The notes: generated by a model from the sequence alone, not told the origin. DNA of 33,342 bases from Bifidobacterium pongonis (GCF_019331805.1 NZ_JAHBBE010000030.1:1-33342); one strand, 5' to 3'. Shown: positions 16,589-27,675, numbered from the stretch's first letter. Made by a program: numbers and translations.

Positions 16589-17527
16589 ATGTCATTCAGA
16601 AAAATCAAGGCCGCGCTGGCGATGTCGTTGAGCGCCGCCATGCTGCTTTCCGCCGCGGCCTGCGGTACCACCGACGATTCCTCCTCCGATGGTGAGGCGT
16701 CCGGTTCCTCCAAGATCGAAGGCTACGATGTGAGCTCCGTCACCAAGGACGAGTCCATCGCCAAGCTGCTGCCCGAATCCGTCACCAAGGACGGCAAGTT
16801 CACCGTCGGCATGGATCTGTCGTACCCGCCGGCCGAATTCCTCGCCGAGGACGGCAAGACCTCGGTCGGCTTCGACGTCGACATCGCCAAGGCCATGGCC
16901 AAGGTGTTCGGCCTGACCGCTGACCCGCAGAACGCGAACTTCGATTCGATCATCCCGTCCGTCGGCGCGAAATACGATATCGGCATCTCCTCCTTCACCA
17001 TCACCCCGGAACGACTCAAGGCCGTCGACTTCGTCAGCATGTTCAAGGCCGGTTCCACGTGGGTGGTGCGCAAGGGCAATCCGAACAAGGTCGACGTCTC
17101 CGACGTGTGCGGCCTGAAGGTCACCGTGCAGACCGCCACCGTCCAGGAGGAGGAAGTCAACAAGCTCAACGAGCAGTGCAAGGCCGACGGCAAGAAGGCC
17201 ATCGACATCCTGTCGAACAAGCTGCAAACCGATGTGACCACCAACGTGACCACCGGCAAGGCCGACGTCTCGTACGCCGACACCTCCGTGGCCGGTTACG
17301 CGATCGCGCAGACCGACGGTCAGCTTGAAGCCCTCGGTAAGGCCAGCGGCGTGGCCAAGGAGGCCGTGGCCATCAAGAAGGGCGACACCGCCACCGCGCA
17401 GGCCGTGCAGAAGGCGTTGCAGAAGCTCATGGATGACGGCACCTACATGAAGATCCTCAAGCATTGGGGCGTCGAATCCGGCGCGATCGACAAGGCCGAG
17501 ATCAACCCGACCGATGTCAGCGAATAG
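16589..17527 (+). CDS. Polar amino acid ABC transporter binding lipoprotein, paralogue 1
   Basis: A 312-residue solute-binding lipoprotein of the family 3 (polar amino acid) class. The signal peptide ends in the lipobox LSAAAC, so Cys25 should carry the lipid anchor outside the membrane. A Ser/Gly/Asp linker follows, then GKFTVGMDLSYPPAEFLAE, VGFDVDIAKAMAKVFGL, FDSIIPSV and YDIGISSFTITPERLKAVDF, all typical of the class. GAGAGAGG lies 8 bases before the ATG at 16589. It closely resembles the next gene and has its own terminator-like hairpin, so it may be expressed apart from the permease genes. The ligand is not evident. Confidence 0.92.
   Translation: MSFRKIKAALAMSLSAAMLLSAAACGTTDDSSSDGEASGSSKIEGYDVSSVTKDESIAKLLPESVTKDGKFTVGMDLSYPPAEFLAEDGKTSVGFDVDIAKAMAKVFGLTADPQNANFDSIIPSVGAKYDIGISSFTITPERLKAVDFVSMFKAGSTWVVRKGNPNKVDVSDVCGLKVTVQTATVQEEEVNKLNEQCKADGKKAIDILSNKLQTDVTTNVTTGKADVSYADTSVAGYAIAQTDGQLEALGKASGVAKEAVAIKKGDTATAQAVQKALQKLMDDGTYMKILKHWGVESGAIDKAEINPTDVSE
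17418..17515 (+). repeat. 98-base tract nearly identical to 18531-18628
   Basis: The 3' end of the first lipoprotein gene matches the second at 96 of 98 bases (67 identical in a row, then two changes close together, then 28 identical). Upstream parts of the two genes are much less alike. Confidence 0.85.
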
Positions 17528-17547
17528 CAGATGAGATGATCCCACTC

Positions 17548-17584
17548 GTGAGAAGCTCCGATTTACGTCGGGGCTTCTCACGTT
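17548..17584 (+). terminator. Hairpin between the two lipoprotein genes
   Basis: A 14-bp stem (17548-17561 GTGAGAAGCTCCGA with 17568-17581, one G-U pair), a 6-base loop, then GTTT. It should end or reduce transcription after the first lipoprotein gene. Confidence 0.8.
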
Positions 17585-17695
17585 TGCCGGGTGCCGATGG
17601 CTGTTTATCGTGCCCATTGGCGATACTGGCATAGTTTGGAATTGTGCGACGCGCGGGAGAGAACGCGCGGAAGAGAACAAGAGAAAGACAACACA

Positions 17696-18637
17696 ATGGC
17701 ATTGAAAGCAACGAACAAACTGAAGGCCCTGACGGCCGCCGCGCTCAGCGCGGCCATGCTGGTCTCCTTCGCCGCATGCGGCACCAGCGACGCCACGGAC
17801 AACGCGTCCGGCGAATCCAAGACCACCACCACGGGCTATGACGTGAGTTCCGTCAAGAAGGACGCCGAACTCGCCAAGCTCGTCGAAGGCAACACCGTCA
17901 AGAGCGGCGAACTGTCCGTGGGCATGGAATTGTCGTACGCCCCGGCCGAATTCCTCGCGGAGGACGGTAAGACCCCGACCGGCTACGATGTGGATCTGTC
18001 CAAGGCGATCGGCAACGTGCTGGGACTCAAGACCAACATCGTGTCCTCCATGTTCGACACCATCGTGCCGTCCGTCGGCTCGAAGTACGATCTGGGCATC
18101 ACCGCCATGACCATCACCAAGGAACGTATGGATTCCGTCGACTTCGTGAGCTACTATCGCGCGGGCTCCACGTGGACCGTGCAGAAGGGCAATCCGAAGA
18201 AGGTCGATTCCTCCGACCTGTGCGGCGACAAGATCGCCGTGCAGACCGGCACCGTGCAGGAGGACGAGGCGAACAAGATCGCCAAGCAGTGCAAGGCCGA
18301 CGGCAAGAAGGACGCCGAGGTCGCCTCCTACAAGCGCCAGGCCGAAGCCGCCACCGCCGTGGCCACCGGCAAGGCCGACGTGTTCTACGCCGATTCCCCT
18401 GTGGCCGGTTACGCCATCTCGCAGACCGACGGCCAGCTCGAAGCCCTCGGCAAGGATGTCGGCGTGGTCAAGGAAGGCATCGCCATCCAGAAGGGCAACA
18501 CCAAGATGACCGCCGCCGTGCAGAAGGCCGTGCAGAAGCTCATGGATGACGGCACCTACATGAAGATCCTCAAGCATTGGGGCGTCGAATCCGGCGCTCT
18601 CGACAAGGCCGAGATCAACCCGACCGATCTCGACTGA
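17696..18637 (+). CDS. Polar amino acid ABC transporter binding lipoprotein, paralogue 2
   Basis: A 313-residue lipoprotein with the same domain order as the preceding gene. The signal peptide ends in VSFAAC (Cys28 as lipid site). Class motifs are GELSVGMELSYAPAEFLAE, TGYDVDLSKAIGNVLGL, FDTIVPSVGSKYDLGI and ERMDSVDFVSYY. Cys pairs sit at comparable places in both paralogues (DLCGDK and KQCKADGKK here). The ATG at 17696 has a modest purine-rich sequence upstream (GAGAAAG). The gene is 65 bases from the permease and should belong to its operon. Sequence differences in the binding lobe suggest a different ligand preference from paralogue 1, which is inference. Confidence 0.92.
   Translation: MALKATNKLKALTAAALSAAMLVSFAACGTSDATDNASGESKTTTTGYDVSSVKKDAELAKLVEGNTVKSGELSVGMELSYAPAEFLAEDGKTPTGYDVDLSKAIGNVLGLKTNIVSSMFDTIVPSVGSKYDLGITAMTITKERMDSVDFVSYYRAGSTWTVQKGNPKKVDSSDLCGDKIAVQTGTVQEDEANKIAKQCKADGKKDAEVASYKRQAEAATAVATGKADVFYADSPVAGYAISQTDGQLEALGKDVGVVKEGIAIQKGNTKMTAAVQKAVQKLMDDGTYMKILKHWGVESGALDKAEINPTDLD
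18531..18628 (+). repeat. 98-base tract nearly identical to 17418-17515
   Basis: Second copy of the shared 3' tract of the paired lipoprotein genes. Confidence 0.85.
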
Positions 18638-18702
18638 TCCCGACGGACCATCGACACATCCGACACATTCGACATATCCGATATCAGAAGGAAGCAGGAA
18701 GC

Positions 18703-19686
18703 ATGGCGAAGAAACAGGTCGACGGCGCGAACCTCGACATCCCCAATCGCATCACGGCATTGCCGGTAAGGAGAACCGGACCCATCCTGGCCGGCGTGGT
18801 CGTCGCGATCTTCGCCGTCCTCCTCGCGCAGGGGCTGATCACCAACCCGCGTTTCGAATGGAACGTGGTATGGAAGTACCTGTTCAACGAGAACGTGCTT
18901 GAAGGCATCAAGTACACGCTGCTGCTCACGGTGATCTCCATGGCCATCGCCATCGTGCTGGCCGTGCTGCTCGCCATCATGCGCAAATCCATCAACCCGG
19001 TGCTGCGCGGCGTGAGCTGGTTCTACATCTGGTTCTTCCGCGGCACCCCTGTGTACACGCAGCTCGTGTTCTGGGGGCTGTTCGCCGTGCTGATCCCGCG
19101 CATCGGCATCGGCATCCCGTTCACCTCCATCGAATTCTGGAGCATCGACTCGCAGTCCGTCATCACCGCGTTCAACGCGGCATGGCTTGGTCTGGCGCTG
19201 AACGAGGCCGCCTACCTGGCGGAAATCGTGCGCGCCGGCCTCGAAGCGGTCGACCCGGGTCAGGCCGAAGCCGCGCAGGCGCTGGGCATGAAGCGCTCGC
19301 TCATCATGCGTCGCGTCATCCTGCCGCAGGCCATGCGCATCATCATCCCGCCCACTGGCAACGAGTTCATCGGTATGCTCAAGACCACATCGCTGGTCAA
19401 CGCGGTGCCGTTCACCCTCGAACTGCAGTTCGCCACCACCGCCATCGCGACCCGCCTGTACAAGCCGATCCCGCTGCTCATCGTGGCGTGCATCTGGTAC
19501 CTGGTGATCACGTCGATCCTGATGGTGATCCAGTCCAGGCTGGAGAAGCATTTCGGCAAGGGCTTCGATGCCCGCCCGGTGGGGCCGCGCGGCAAGCAGA
19601 CGCCTCTGCCCGGCAAAACCGAAGGCGAGCCGAAGGATGACGTCAACAAGCAGAACGAAGCCGTGTTCACCGGCATGACCGCGTGA
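18703..19686 (+). CDS. Polar amino acid ABC transporter permease
   Basis: A 327-residue inner membrane permease of the His/Glu/Gln/Arg/opine class. An N-terminal hydrophobic segment (about 25-46) precedes the core of five segments (about 72-290). The EAA loop that contacts the ATPase is complete: [20 protein letters not shown], then [20 protein letters not shown] and [17 protein letters not shown]. The C-terminal 45 residues are a charged cytoplasmic tail. AGGAAGC precedes the ATG at 18703. Only one permease gene is present, so it should work as a homodimer. Confidence 0.94.
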   Translation: MAKKQVDGANLDIPNRITALPVRRTGPILAGVVVAIFAVLLAQGLITNPRFEWNVVWKYLFNENVLEGIKYTLLLTVISMAIAIVLAVLLAIMRKSINPVLRGVSWFYIWFFRGTPVYTQLVFWGLFAVLIPRIGIGIPFTSIEFWSIDSQSVITAFNAAWLGLALNEAAYLAEIVRAGLEAVDPGQAEAAQALGMKRSLIMRRVILPQAMRIIIPPTGNEFIGMLKTTSLVNAVPFTLELQFATTAIATRLYKPIPLLIVACIWYLVITSILMVIQSRLEKHFGKGFDARPVGPRGKQTPLPGKTEGEPKDDVNKQNEAVFTGMTA

Positions 19687-19697
19687 GGGGAGCGACA

Positions 19698-20498
19698 ATG
19701 ACCAACGAAACGACAGCAACCTCGAAGAGCACCCCGGCAGTGAAGGCCGTCCAGGTGCATAAGGCGTTCGGCGATCTGCATGTGCTCAAGGGCGTGGATA
19801 TGACCGTCGAACCGGGCAGCGTCACCGTGATCCTCGGACCGTCCGGTTCCGGCAAGTCCACGCTGCTGCGCCTCATCAACCAGCTGGAAACCCTGACCGG
19901 CGGCAGCATCGAGGTCGACGGCGAGATGATCGGCTACAAGTATGTCGAGAAGAAGGGCCAGCGCGTGCTGCAGACCCTGAACGACAAGGAGGTGGCCGCG
20001 CAGCGCGCCAAACTCGGCATGGTGTTCCAGCGCTTCAACCTCTTCCCGCACATGACCGCGCTGGAGAACGTGATGGAAGCCCCGGTGCACGTGCGCCACA
20101 TGGGCAAGCAGGAGGCCAGGGAACTGGCCGTCCATGAGCTCGAACGCGTCGGCCTGGGGGAGCGTCTGGATTACTACCCCTCGCAGCTGTCCGGCGGCCA
20201 GCAGCAGCGTGTGGCCATCGCCCGCGCGCTCGCCATGAAGCCCGAGATCATGCTCTTCGACGAGCCGACCTCCGCGCTCGACCCCGAACTGGTGGGTGAG
20301 GTGCTCAACGTCATGCTCGAACTCGCCCATGAAGGCATGACCATGATCGTCGTGACGCATGAGATCGGATTCGCGCGTGAAGTCGCCGACCAGGTCGTGT
20401 TCATGGACGGCGGCGTGGTCGTGGAACAGGGCGGTCCGGAGATCATCGACAATCCGTCCGAACCCAGGTTCAAGGACTTCCTGCAGCATGTGCTGTGA
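19698..20498 (+). CDS. Polar amino acid ABC transporter ATP-binding protein
   Basis: A 266-residue ATPase that drives the import complex from the cytoplasmic side. It has Walker [10 protein letters not shown] (about 53-61), the Q loop [11 protein letters not shown], the signature [16 protein letters not shown], Walker [15 protein letters not shown] and the switch His in VVTHE. A family-typical insert (about 85-105, [19 protein letters not shown]) lies between Walker A and the Q loop. The ATG at 19698 is 12 bases after the permease stop with GGGGAG upstream, so the two are one operon. Confidence 0.95.
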   Translation: MTNETTATSKSTPAVKAVQVHKAFGDLHVLKGVDMTVEPGSVTVILGPSGSGKSTLLRLINQLETLTGGSIEVDGEMIGYKYVEKKGQRVLQTLNDKEVAAQRAKLGMVFQRFNLFPHMTALENVMEAPVHVRHMGKQEARELAVHELERVGLGERLDYYPSQLSGGQQQRVAIARALAMKPEIMLFDEPTSALDPELVGEVLNVMLELAHEGMTMIVVTHEIGFAREVADQVVFMDGGVVVEQGGPEIIDNPSEPRFKDFLQHVL

Positions 20499-20547
20499 TC
20501 GCCGTTGACGCGGTTGCGCCGTTGCTCGGTTGCGCCGCATGACGGTT

Positions 20548-20580
20548 AAGCCCCATGGCATTCGTGCCGTGGGGCTTTTC
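20548..20580 (+). terminator. Terminator of the ABC transporter operon
   Basis: The stem 20548-20560 with 20565-20577 (AAGCCCCATGGCA/TGCCGTGGGGCTT, one wobble) is closed by a TTCG tetraloop and followed by T residues. It lies 50 bases after the ATPase stop. Confidence 0.88.
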
Positions 20581-20616
20581 GTTTGCGGTGTTTGCGGTGT
20601 TTGTGGTGTTTGCGGG
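20581..20616. repeat. 9-bp tandem repeat before the DUF3046 gene
   Basis: Four units in a row: GTTTGCGGT, GTTTGCGGT, GTTTGTGGT, GTTTGCGGG. It lies directly after a terminator and about 30 bases before the -10 box of the next gene. Confidence 0.8.
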
Positions 20617-20643
20617 CGCGTGCGGCGTATCGTTCCGGCGGCG

Positions 20644-20649
20644 TACACT
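20644..20649 (+). promoter_or_regulatory. -10 box of the DUF3046 gene
   Basis: TACACT, 8 bases before the ATG at 20658, with no Shine-Dalgarno between (GGGTCCCC). It suggests a leaderless transcript. Confidence 0.5.
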
Positions 20650-20657
20650 GGGTCCCC

Positions 20658-20891
20658 ATGCAGGAACGGGAATTTTGGCAGCTGGTCGAAGAGGTGTTCG
20701 GGCGCAGTTACGGCAGGGCGCTGGCCCAGGATCAGGAACTGACGGGGTTGGAAGACATGACGGCGGTGGAGGCGCTGAAAGCCGGTGAGGAGCCGCGCGT
20801 GGTGTGGAACGTGCTGTGCGATCAGATGGACATTCCCGATGCGAAACGTTGGGGGCGCGACCATAATGCGCCTCCCATGCCCGTGCGATGA
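20658..20891 (+). CDS. DUF3046 small protein
   Basis: A 77-residue acidic cytoplasmic protein. The sequence begins QEREFWQLVEEVFG and ends near CDQMDIPDAKRWG, features shared by DUF3046 proteins, which occur upstream of recA in many actinobacteria. The function is unknown. The conserved position suggests a link with recombination or just conserved order. The ATG at 20658 lies 8 bases after a -10 box. The region between this gene and recA (about 315 bases) holds the SOS box and the recA promoters and no other gene. Confidence 0.85.
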   Translation: MQEREFWQLVEEVFGRSYGRALAQDQELTGLEDMTAVEALKAGEEPRVVWNVLCDQMDIPDAKRWGRDHNAPPMPVR

Positions 20892-20975
20892 GCCGCGTGC
20901 TTCGGGTGAGGCTGGCGTGACGCGCCGACGCGTCCGCGGAATGATGGGCATACGGCGATTATCGAGGCGACGATT

Positions 20976-20989
20976 CGAACAAATGTTCG
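20976..20989. promoter_or_regulatory. LexA-binding SOS box of recA
   Basis: CGAACAAATGTTCG matches the Gram-positive/actinobacterial LexA consensus CGAAC-N4-GTTCG perfectly. It overlaps where the -35 region of the TATAGT promoter (20999-21004) should lie, so bound LexA would block recA transcription until DNA damage. Confidence 0.92.
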
Positions 20990-20998
20990 CATGTGAGG

Positions 20999-21004
20999 TA
21001 TAGT
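20999..21004 (+). promoter_or_regulatory. -10 box of the SOS-controlled recA promoter
   Basis: TATAGT, 10 bases after the SOS box. Transcripts would carry a leader of about 195 bases before recA. Confidence 0.65.
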
Positions 21005-21137
21005 TATCCACAGCGAATATCGCGGACGCCCGCAGCGGACGTCGTCGATGGTGGTGCGAAAGGCGTTGTCCTGATTGGGATTCGTCGGCATCCGCGCATT
21101 CCGGCAGGGGTGTGTCGACCACAGGGGTCGGCCGTTC

Positions 21138-21167
21138 TTGACCGGCGGCGCATCGGCCCCATACCGT
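21138..21167 (+). promoter_or_regulatory. Possible second, SOS-independent recA promoter
   Basis: TTGACC (21138-21143), an 18-base spacer and TACCGT (21162-21167). It lies downstream of the SOS box and about 40 bases before the recA ATG, so it could supply basal RecA. Confidence 0.5.
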
Positions 21168-21206
21168 GGAGGCATGTTCGTCAACTGATTCCCGAAGGAG
21201 AACATC

Positions 21207-22415
21207 ATGGCACAGAACACCGGCGCTGATCAGGCGAAGCACGAGCTTGATCCCAGGCGCAAGGCCGCCCTCGACACCGCGCTGGCGCAGGTGGAGAAGA
21301 GCTTCGGCAAGGGGTCCGCAATGAGGCTGGGCGACAGGCCGGAGCAGAACGTCGAAGTCATTCCCACCGGTTCGCTGGCCCTTGATATGGCGCTCGGCAT
21401 CGGCGGTCTGCCGAAGGGGCGCATCGTGGAAGTGTACGGTCCGGAATCCTCCGGCAAGACCACGCTGGCATTGCATGTCGTGGCCAACGCGCAGAAGGCC
21501 GGTGGAGTGGCGGCGTTCATCGACGCCGAGCACGCGCTCGACCCGGTGTACGCCCGCAAGCTCGGCGTCGACACCGATTCGCTGATCGTGTCGCAGCCCG
21601 ACAACGGCGAGCAGGCGTTGGAGATCGCCGATATGCTCATCCGTTCCGGCGCCCTCGACGTCATCGTGATCGATTCCGTGGCGGCGCTGGTGCCGAAGGC
21701 CGAAATCGAAGGCGATATGGGCGATAGTCACGTCGGCCTGCAGGCCCGTCTGATGAGCCAGGCGCTGCGCAAGATGACCGGTGCCCTGGCGCAGGCCGGC
21801 ACCACCGCCATCTTCATCAACCAGCTGCGCGAGAAGATCGGCGTGTTCTTCGGCAACCCTGAAACCACCACCGGTGGCAAGGCGCTGAAGTTCTACTCCT
21901 CGGTCCGTCTCGACATCCGCAGGATCCAGACCATCAAGAACGGCGACGAGGCTGTCGGCAACCGCACCCGCGTCAAGGTGGTGAAGAACAAGATGGCTCC
22001 GCCGTTCAAGTCCGCCGAATTCGACATGCTGTACGGCGAGGGCATCTCCCGCGAGGGTTCGGCGCTCGACATGGCCATTCAGGTGGGCGTGGTGAAGAAG
22101 TCCGGCTCCTGGTTCACCTATGAGGGAGACCAGCTTGGCCAGGGCCGTGAGAACGTCCGTAACTTCCTGAAGGACAATCCCGCCATCACCGAGGAGATCG
22201 AGAACAAGGTGAAGGCCGAGTTCGGTCTGATCGACCCGATGGACCAGTTCGCCGAGGATGATGCGACCAAGGCCGCCGCCGAAGCGGATAAGAACGTCGA
22301 GGCCGTGTCCGCCAGCGAGAAGAACACCGGCGAGAAGAGTGCCGGTGAAAAGGGCGCTGGCGCGAAGCCTGCGGATGCCAAGGCCGCCAAGGCGAAGCCC
22401 GCGGCGAAGGCCTGA
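21207..22415 (+). CDS. recA: Recombinase RecA
   Basis: A 402-residue DNA strand exchange protein that also triggers LexA self-cleavage. Walker A GPESSGKT is at 78-85, followed by [20 protein letters not shown] (Walker B), the L1/L2 DNA loops ([20 protein letters not shown], then [20 protein letters not shown]) and the C-terminal domain. The last 50 residues are a Lys/Ala/Glu-rich tail ([20 protein letters not shown]), longer than in E. coli. GAAGGAG lies 6 bases before the ATG. recX follows after 5 bases. Confidence 0.98.
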   Translation: MAQNTGADQAKHELDPRRKAALDTALAQVEKSFGKGSAMRLGDRPEQNVEVIPTGSLALDMALGIGGLPKGRIVEVYGPESSGKTTLALHVVANAQKAGGVAAFIDAEHALDPVYARKLGVDTDSLIVSQPDNGEQALEIADMLIRSGALDVIVIDSVAALVPKAEIEGDMGDSHVGLQARLMSQALRKMTGALAQAGTTAIFINQLREKIGVFFGNPETTTGGKALKFYSSVRLDIRRIQTIKNGDEAVGNRTRVKVVKNKMAPPFKSAEFDMLYGEGISREGSALDMAIQVGVVKKSGSWFTYEGDQLGQGRENVRNFLKDNPAITEEIENKVKAEFGLIDPMDQFAEDDATKAAAEADKNVEAVSASEKNTGEKSAGEKGAGAKPADAKAAKAKPAAKA

Positions 22416-22420
22416 CGGGC

Positions 22421-23116
22421 ATGATCTCCGCACAGGAGTTCCTTGCGCAGCACGGCCTCCCGGAGGGGAATGCGGTTCCGGATCCTTTGGAGGGGCCGGA
22501 GCCGCAGAAGCCGGGTGAAAGAGCCACCGACGCTGGCAATGCTGGTGATGTCGGCATTGCCAGCGCCGTTGGCATCACCGCCACAGGTGCGTTCAAGACC
22601 GGCATTGCCAATGACGCTTCCGCACCTCGTACAGGGAAGTCGGATTCCTTCGATCCGCAGGATTTCGACGCCTGCCGTGAGGCGGCGTTCCGTTTGCTCG
22701 ACGCCGCGCCGCGTTCCACCGGCTCGTTGCGTCAGCGTCTGGCGGACAAAGGGTACGCCGAAGGCACGGTCGACGACGTCATCGACCGTCTGATCGAATT
22801 GCATTTGCTGGATGACGAGGCATATGCCAGATCGGTGGTCCGGTATTGCGTGAACCGCATGATGGGCTACCGTGGCGCGGTGATGGAGATGCGCCGCAAA
22901 GGCGTCGCCCCGTCACTCGCGCACAGGGTCGCCGACGAGGCGGCCGCGCAGGGCGCATTCGAGGAGGCGGCTTGGGAACTTGGCCGCAAGGTGGCCAGGA
23001 AGACCCGTGGGCTGGATGGGCGGGTGCGTATGCGCCGGTTCTGGTCCGCAGGGGGTCGCAAAGGGCATGATTCCGACACGCTGCGGCGTGTCGCGCATGA
23101 GCTGCTGAACGGCTGA
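22421..23116 (+). CDS. recX: RecA regulatory protein RecX with long N-terminal extension
   Basis: A 231-residue protein that modulates RecA filaments. The RecX domain begins around residue 85 (DFDACREAAFRLLDAAPRST) and shows repeated three-helix units (GSLRQRLADKGYAEGTVDDV, LHLLDDEAYARSVVRYCVNR). The first 80 residues are an Ala/Gly-rich, probably disordered extension. An 11-bp inverted repeat in this part (22532-22564) could form an RNA hairpin early in recX. It begins 5 bases after the recA stop without a strong ribosome-binding site, so translation is probably coupled. Confidence 0.92.
   Translation: MISAQEFLAQHGLPEGNAVPDPLEGPEPQKPGERATDAGNAGDVGIASAVGITATGAFKTGIANDASAPRTGKSDSFDPQDFDACREAAFRLLDAAPRSTGSLRQRLADKGYAEGTVDDVIDRLIELHLLDDEAYARSVVRYCVNRMMGYRGAVMEMRRKGVAPSLAHRVADEAAAQGAFEEAAWELGRKVARKTRGLDGRVRMRRFWSAGGRKGHDSDTLRRVAHELLNG
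22532..22564 (+). repeat. Inverted repeat inside the start of recX
   Basis: GCTGGCAATGC (22532-22542) pairs perfectly with GCATTGCCAGC (22554-22564) around an 11-base loop. A third partial copy, GGCATTGCCA, occurs at 22600-22609. Confidence 0.8.
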
Positions 23117-23296
23117 TCCGGCGTGTCGTACGGCGTGTCGCGTCGTGTCGCGTTTCGGAACACGCAAGGCGACATGGCATGAAACGGGGGAGTGGGGCGA
23201 ATTTGCCCGACCATGAAACCCCAAGTGCCAAGTGACGAAGCGGGGAAATAACGGTGTTGACGCGGCGATGCGCCAAACGGGATGACAAGAATGAAA

Positions 23297-23664
23297 TGAG
23301 ACCTCTTATACCCCGGGTTCTGTCGTGTGCCAGGCACACGGATGGCCATCCATCTCGACCCAACGTCACCGCTGGGCTCTAGCGGCCTACCCGATGGCAC
23401 GGGCGAGCAGCCCTTACCGCCATCTGTTTGGCCTTGCTCCCGATGAGGCTTGCCAAGCGGCCCACTGTTACCAGGGGCCCGGTGGTCTCTTACACCGCCG
23501 TTTCACCCTTACCTTCCAACCGAAGCCGAAAGGCGGTCTATTCTCTGCTGCGCTATCTCTCAGGTCACCCTGGGCGGACGTTATCCGCCATCGTGCTCTA
23601 GGAGCCCGGAAGTTCCTCAGACGGGCATGCGTGCATGCCCGACCGCGGCCATCAAGAGGTCTCA
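23297..23664 (-). ncRNA. rnpB: RNase P RNA (type A)
   Basis: The catalytic RNA of RNase P, which trims tRNA 5' ends. Read on the minus strand, it opens with GAGACCTCTT and closes with AAGAGGTCTC, a 10-bp P1 helix (23654-23663 with 23298-23307). Near the 5' end is GAGGAACTTCCGGGCTCC (23601-23618), the conserved region I. In the middle is AAGGTAAGGGTGAAA, then GGTGTAAGAGACCACCGG. Near the 3' end is ACAGAACCCGGGGTATAAG. The length of about 368 bases is normal. A TATAGT -10 box lies at 23673-23678. No clear terminator hairpin is seen beyond the 3' end. Exact ends are approximate. Confidence 0.95.
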
Positions 23665-23672
23665 AACGCACA

Positions 23673-23678
23673 ACTATA
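23673..23678 (-). promoter_or_regulatory. -10 box of rnpB
   Basis: TATAGT on the minus strand, 9 bases before the first base of the P1 helix. Confidence 0.7.
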
Positions 23679-23759
23679 CCAGCTTTTGCGAATAAGAAAA
23701 ACCAAGGAAATTCACAGATTTTTCTGCGGTTTGTTCCCGGTGTTTGCCAAAAGCTCGTT

Positions 23760-23765
23760 TACAAT
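23760..23765 (+). promoter_or_regulatory. -10 box of hpf
   Basis: TACAAT with an A-rich start region (AAAACG). It leaves a leader of about 70 bases before the hpf ATG. A good -35 is not seen. Confidence 0.5.
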
Positions 23766-23843
23766 AAAACGTACCCGGTCAGTGAAGACACGGCTGGAAC
23801 GCAAATAGCGGTTGGCGCCGCTTGAGTTTATTAGGAGGTCCAC

Positions 23844-24509
23844 ATGGAAATCGTCATTACCGGACGTCACACTCAGATCAAGCAAAGGTTCCGTGATGTC
23901 GTTGAGAGCAAGATGAATCGTGTGACCGCTATCGCTCCCGATGCGCAGCGCGCCCAGATCGTTCTGTCCCATGAGGGCAATCCGCGTCAGGCGGATACCG
24001 CCAAGCGCGTGGAGATCACCATCATCGCCGGCAGCACCGTGGTTCGTGCCGAAGCTTCCTCCGCTGACGAGTTCAGCGCACTGGATATGGCGCTCGACAA
24101 GCTGACCCTGCGTCTGCGCCGCACCCGCGACCGCCGCAAGGATCACCGCCGCGGCTATGAGAACCCGGTTCCGGTTGATCTGGGTGTCATCGAGCCGCAG
24201 GCCGAGCCCGAGGTTGAGGAAGAGCCCGCCGAGGAAGTCGAGAACAGCCCCGCCGCTGCCGTCGCCTCCGATCTTGGCCCGGGCGAATCCGTCGAAGTCC
24301 AGGTCGGCGACACCCCGATCGTGATCCGTCGCAAGCTGCACATCGCCGAACCGATGACCATCGACGAGGCGCTGTACGAGATGGAACTCATCGGCCACGA
24401 CTTCTTCCTGTTCGTCAACAAGGAGACCGGCCGTCCGTCCGTCGTCTACCACCGTCACGGTTGGAGCTACGGTGTGTTCGAGATCGATACCCCGGAGAAC
24501 GTGAACTGA
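23844..24509 (+). CDS. hpf: Long-form ribosome hibernation promoting factor HPF
   Basis: A 221-residue stress protein that binds 30S subunits and dimerizes idle 70S ribosomes. The N-terminal domain (1-100) has MEIVITGRHTQIKQRFRDVV and a basic RRTRDRRKDHRRG stretch. An acidic linker (about 118-140) joins the C-terminal dimerization domain (about 165-221), with the conserved PMTIDEALYEMELIGHDFFL and VYHRHGWSYGVFEI. AGGAGGT is a near-ideal ribosome-binding site. The gene precedes secA, its usual actinobacterial neighbour. Confidence 0.96.
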   Translation: MEIVITGRHTQIKQRFRDVVESKMNRVTAIAPDAQRAQIVLSHEGNPRQADTAKRVEITIIAGSTVVRAEASSADEFSALDMALDKLTLRLRRTRDRRKDHRRGYENPVPVDLGVIEPQAEPEVEEEPAEEVENSPAAAVASDLGPGESVEVQVGDTPIVIRRKLHIAEPMTIDEALYEMELIGHDFFLFVNKETGRPSVVYHRHGWSYGVFEIDTPENVN

Positions 24510-24528
24510 AGATTAATCCATATACGAT

Positions 24529-24587
24529 CATGAGTCGGTGAAAACGGGGCCCGCGTCGTTCGCATACGGCACGGGCCCCGACTCATG
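24529..24587 (+). terminator. Bulged long hairpin after hpf
   Basis: CATGAGTC (24529-24536) and GGGGCCCG (24546-24553) pair with GACTCATG (24580-24587) and CGGGCCCC (24572-24579). That gives 16 bp interrupted by a 9-base bulge (24537-24545) on one side only, with an 18-base loop. No U-tract follows. Confidence 0.7.
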
Positions 24588-24724
24588 CTCGAATCTTTCG
24601 CCATCTGCACGGCAATGACAGCGTTATCGGCAATGTCGCGTAAGATGGTTGGCAGTGTGCCCGGCCATAATGGCATAGAATGCCTCACGGGTACTTAATA
24701 TCGCGACCGACACAGGAGCAGAAC

Positions 24725-27571
<2,847 letters not shown>

Positions 27572-27574
<3 letters not shown>

Positions 27575-27610
27575 GCGTCTGAGCGTCTGAGCGCCTGAAC
27601 GTCTGAACGC
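27572..27610. repeat. 8-bp tandem repeat starting on the secA stop codon
   Basis: TGAGCGTC, TGAGCGTC, TGAGCGCC, TGAACGTC, TGAACGC. The first TGA is the secA stop. Because the unit is 8 bases, the repeated TGAs fall in all three frames. Confidence 0.8.
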
Positions 27611-27629
27611 AACGGCGTAACGTCCGATA

Positions 27630-27675
27630 ACGCAAGCCGCCATACCTTAACCGGGTGTGGCGGCTTGCGTCGTTT
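27630..27675 (+). terminator. Terminator of secA
   Basis: A 13-bp perfect stem (27630-27642 with 27658-27670, ACGCAAGCCGCCA/TGGCGGCTTGCGT) followed by CGTTT. It lies 55 bases after the stop. Confidence 0.85.

Noticed and set aside
16592..18577. 661-codon open frame opposite the two lipoprotein genes
   Set aside because: Antisense to two well-supported genes; the apparent internal repeat of the product only reflects the tandem paralogues.
19260..22433. 1057-codon open frame opposite the permease, ATPase and recA genes
   Set aside because: It spans several unrelated genes and a terminator on the other strand, and has no family motifs.
23116..23297. Gene or terminator between recX and rnpB
   Set aside because: No open frame with a ribosome-binding site and no convincing hairpin; only GTGTCG-type short repeats and a repeated CATGAAAC.
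23325..23825. Open frame over the rnpB region
   Set aside because: The region is explained by the RNase P RNA on the minus strand and its P1 helix and conserved regions.
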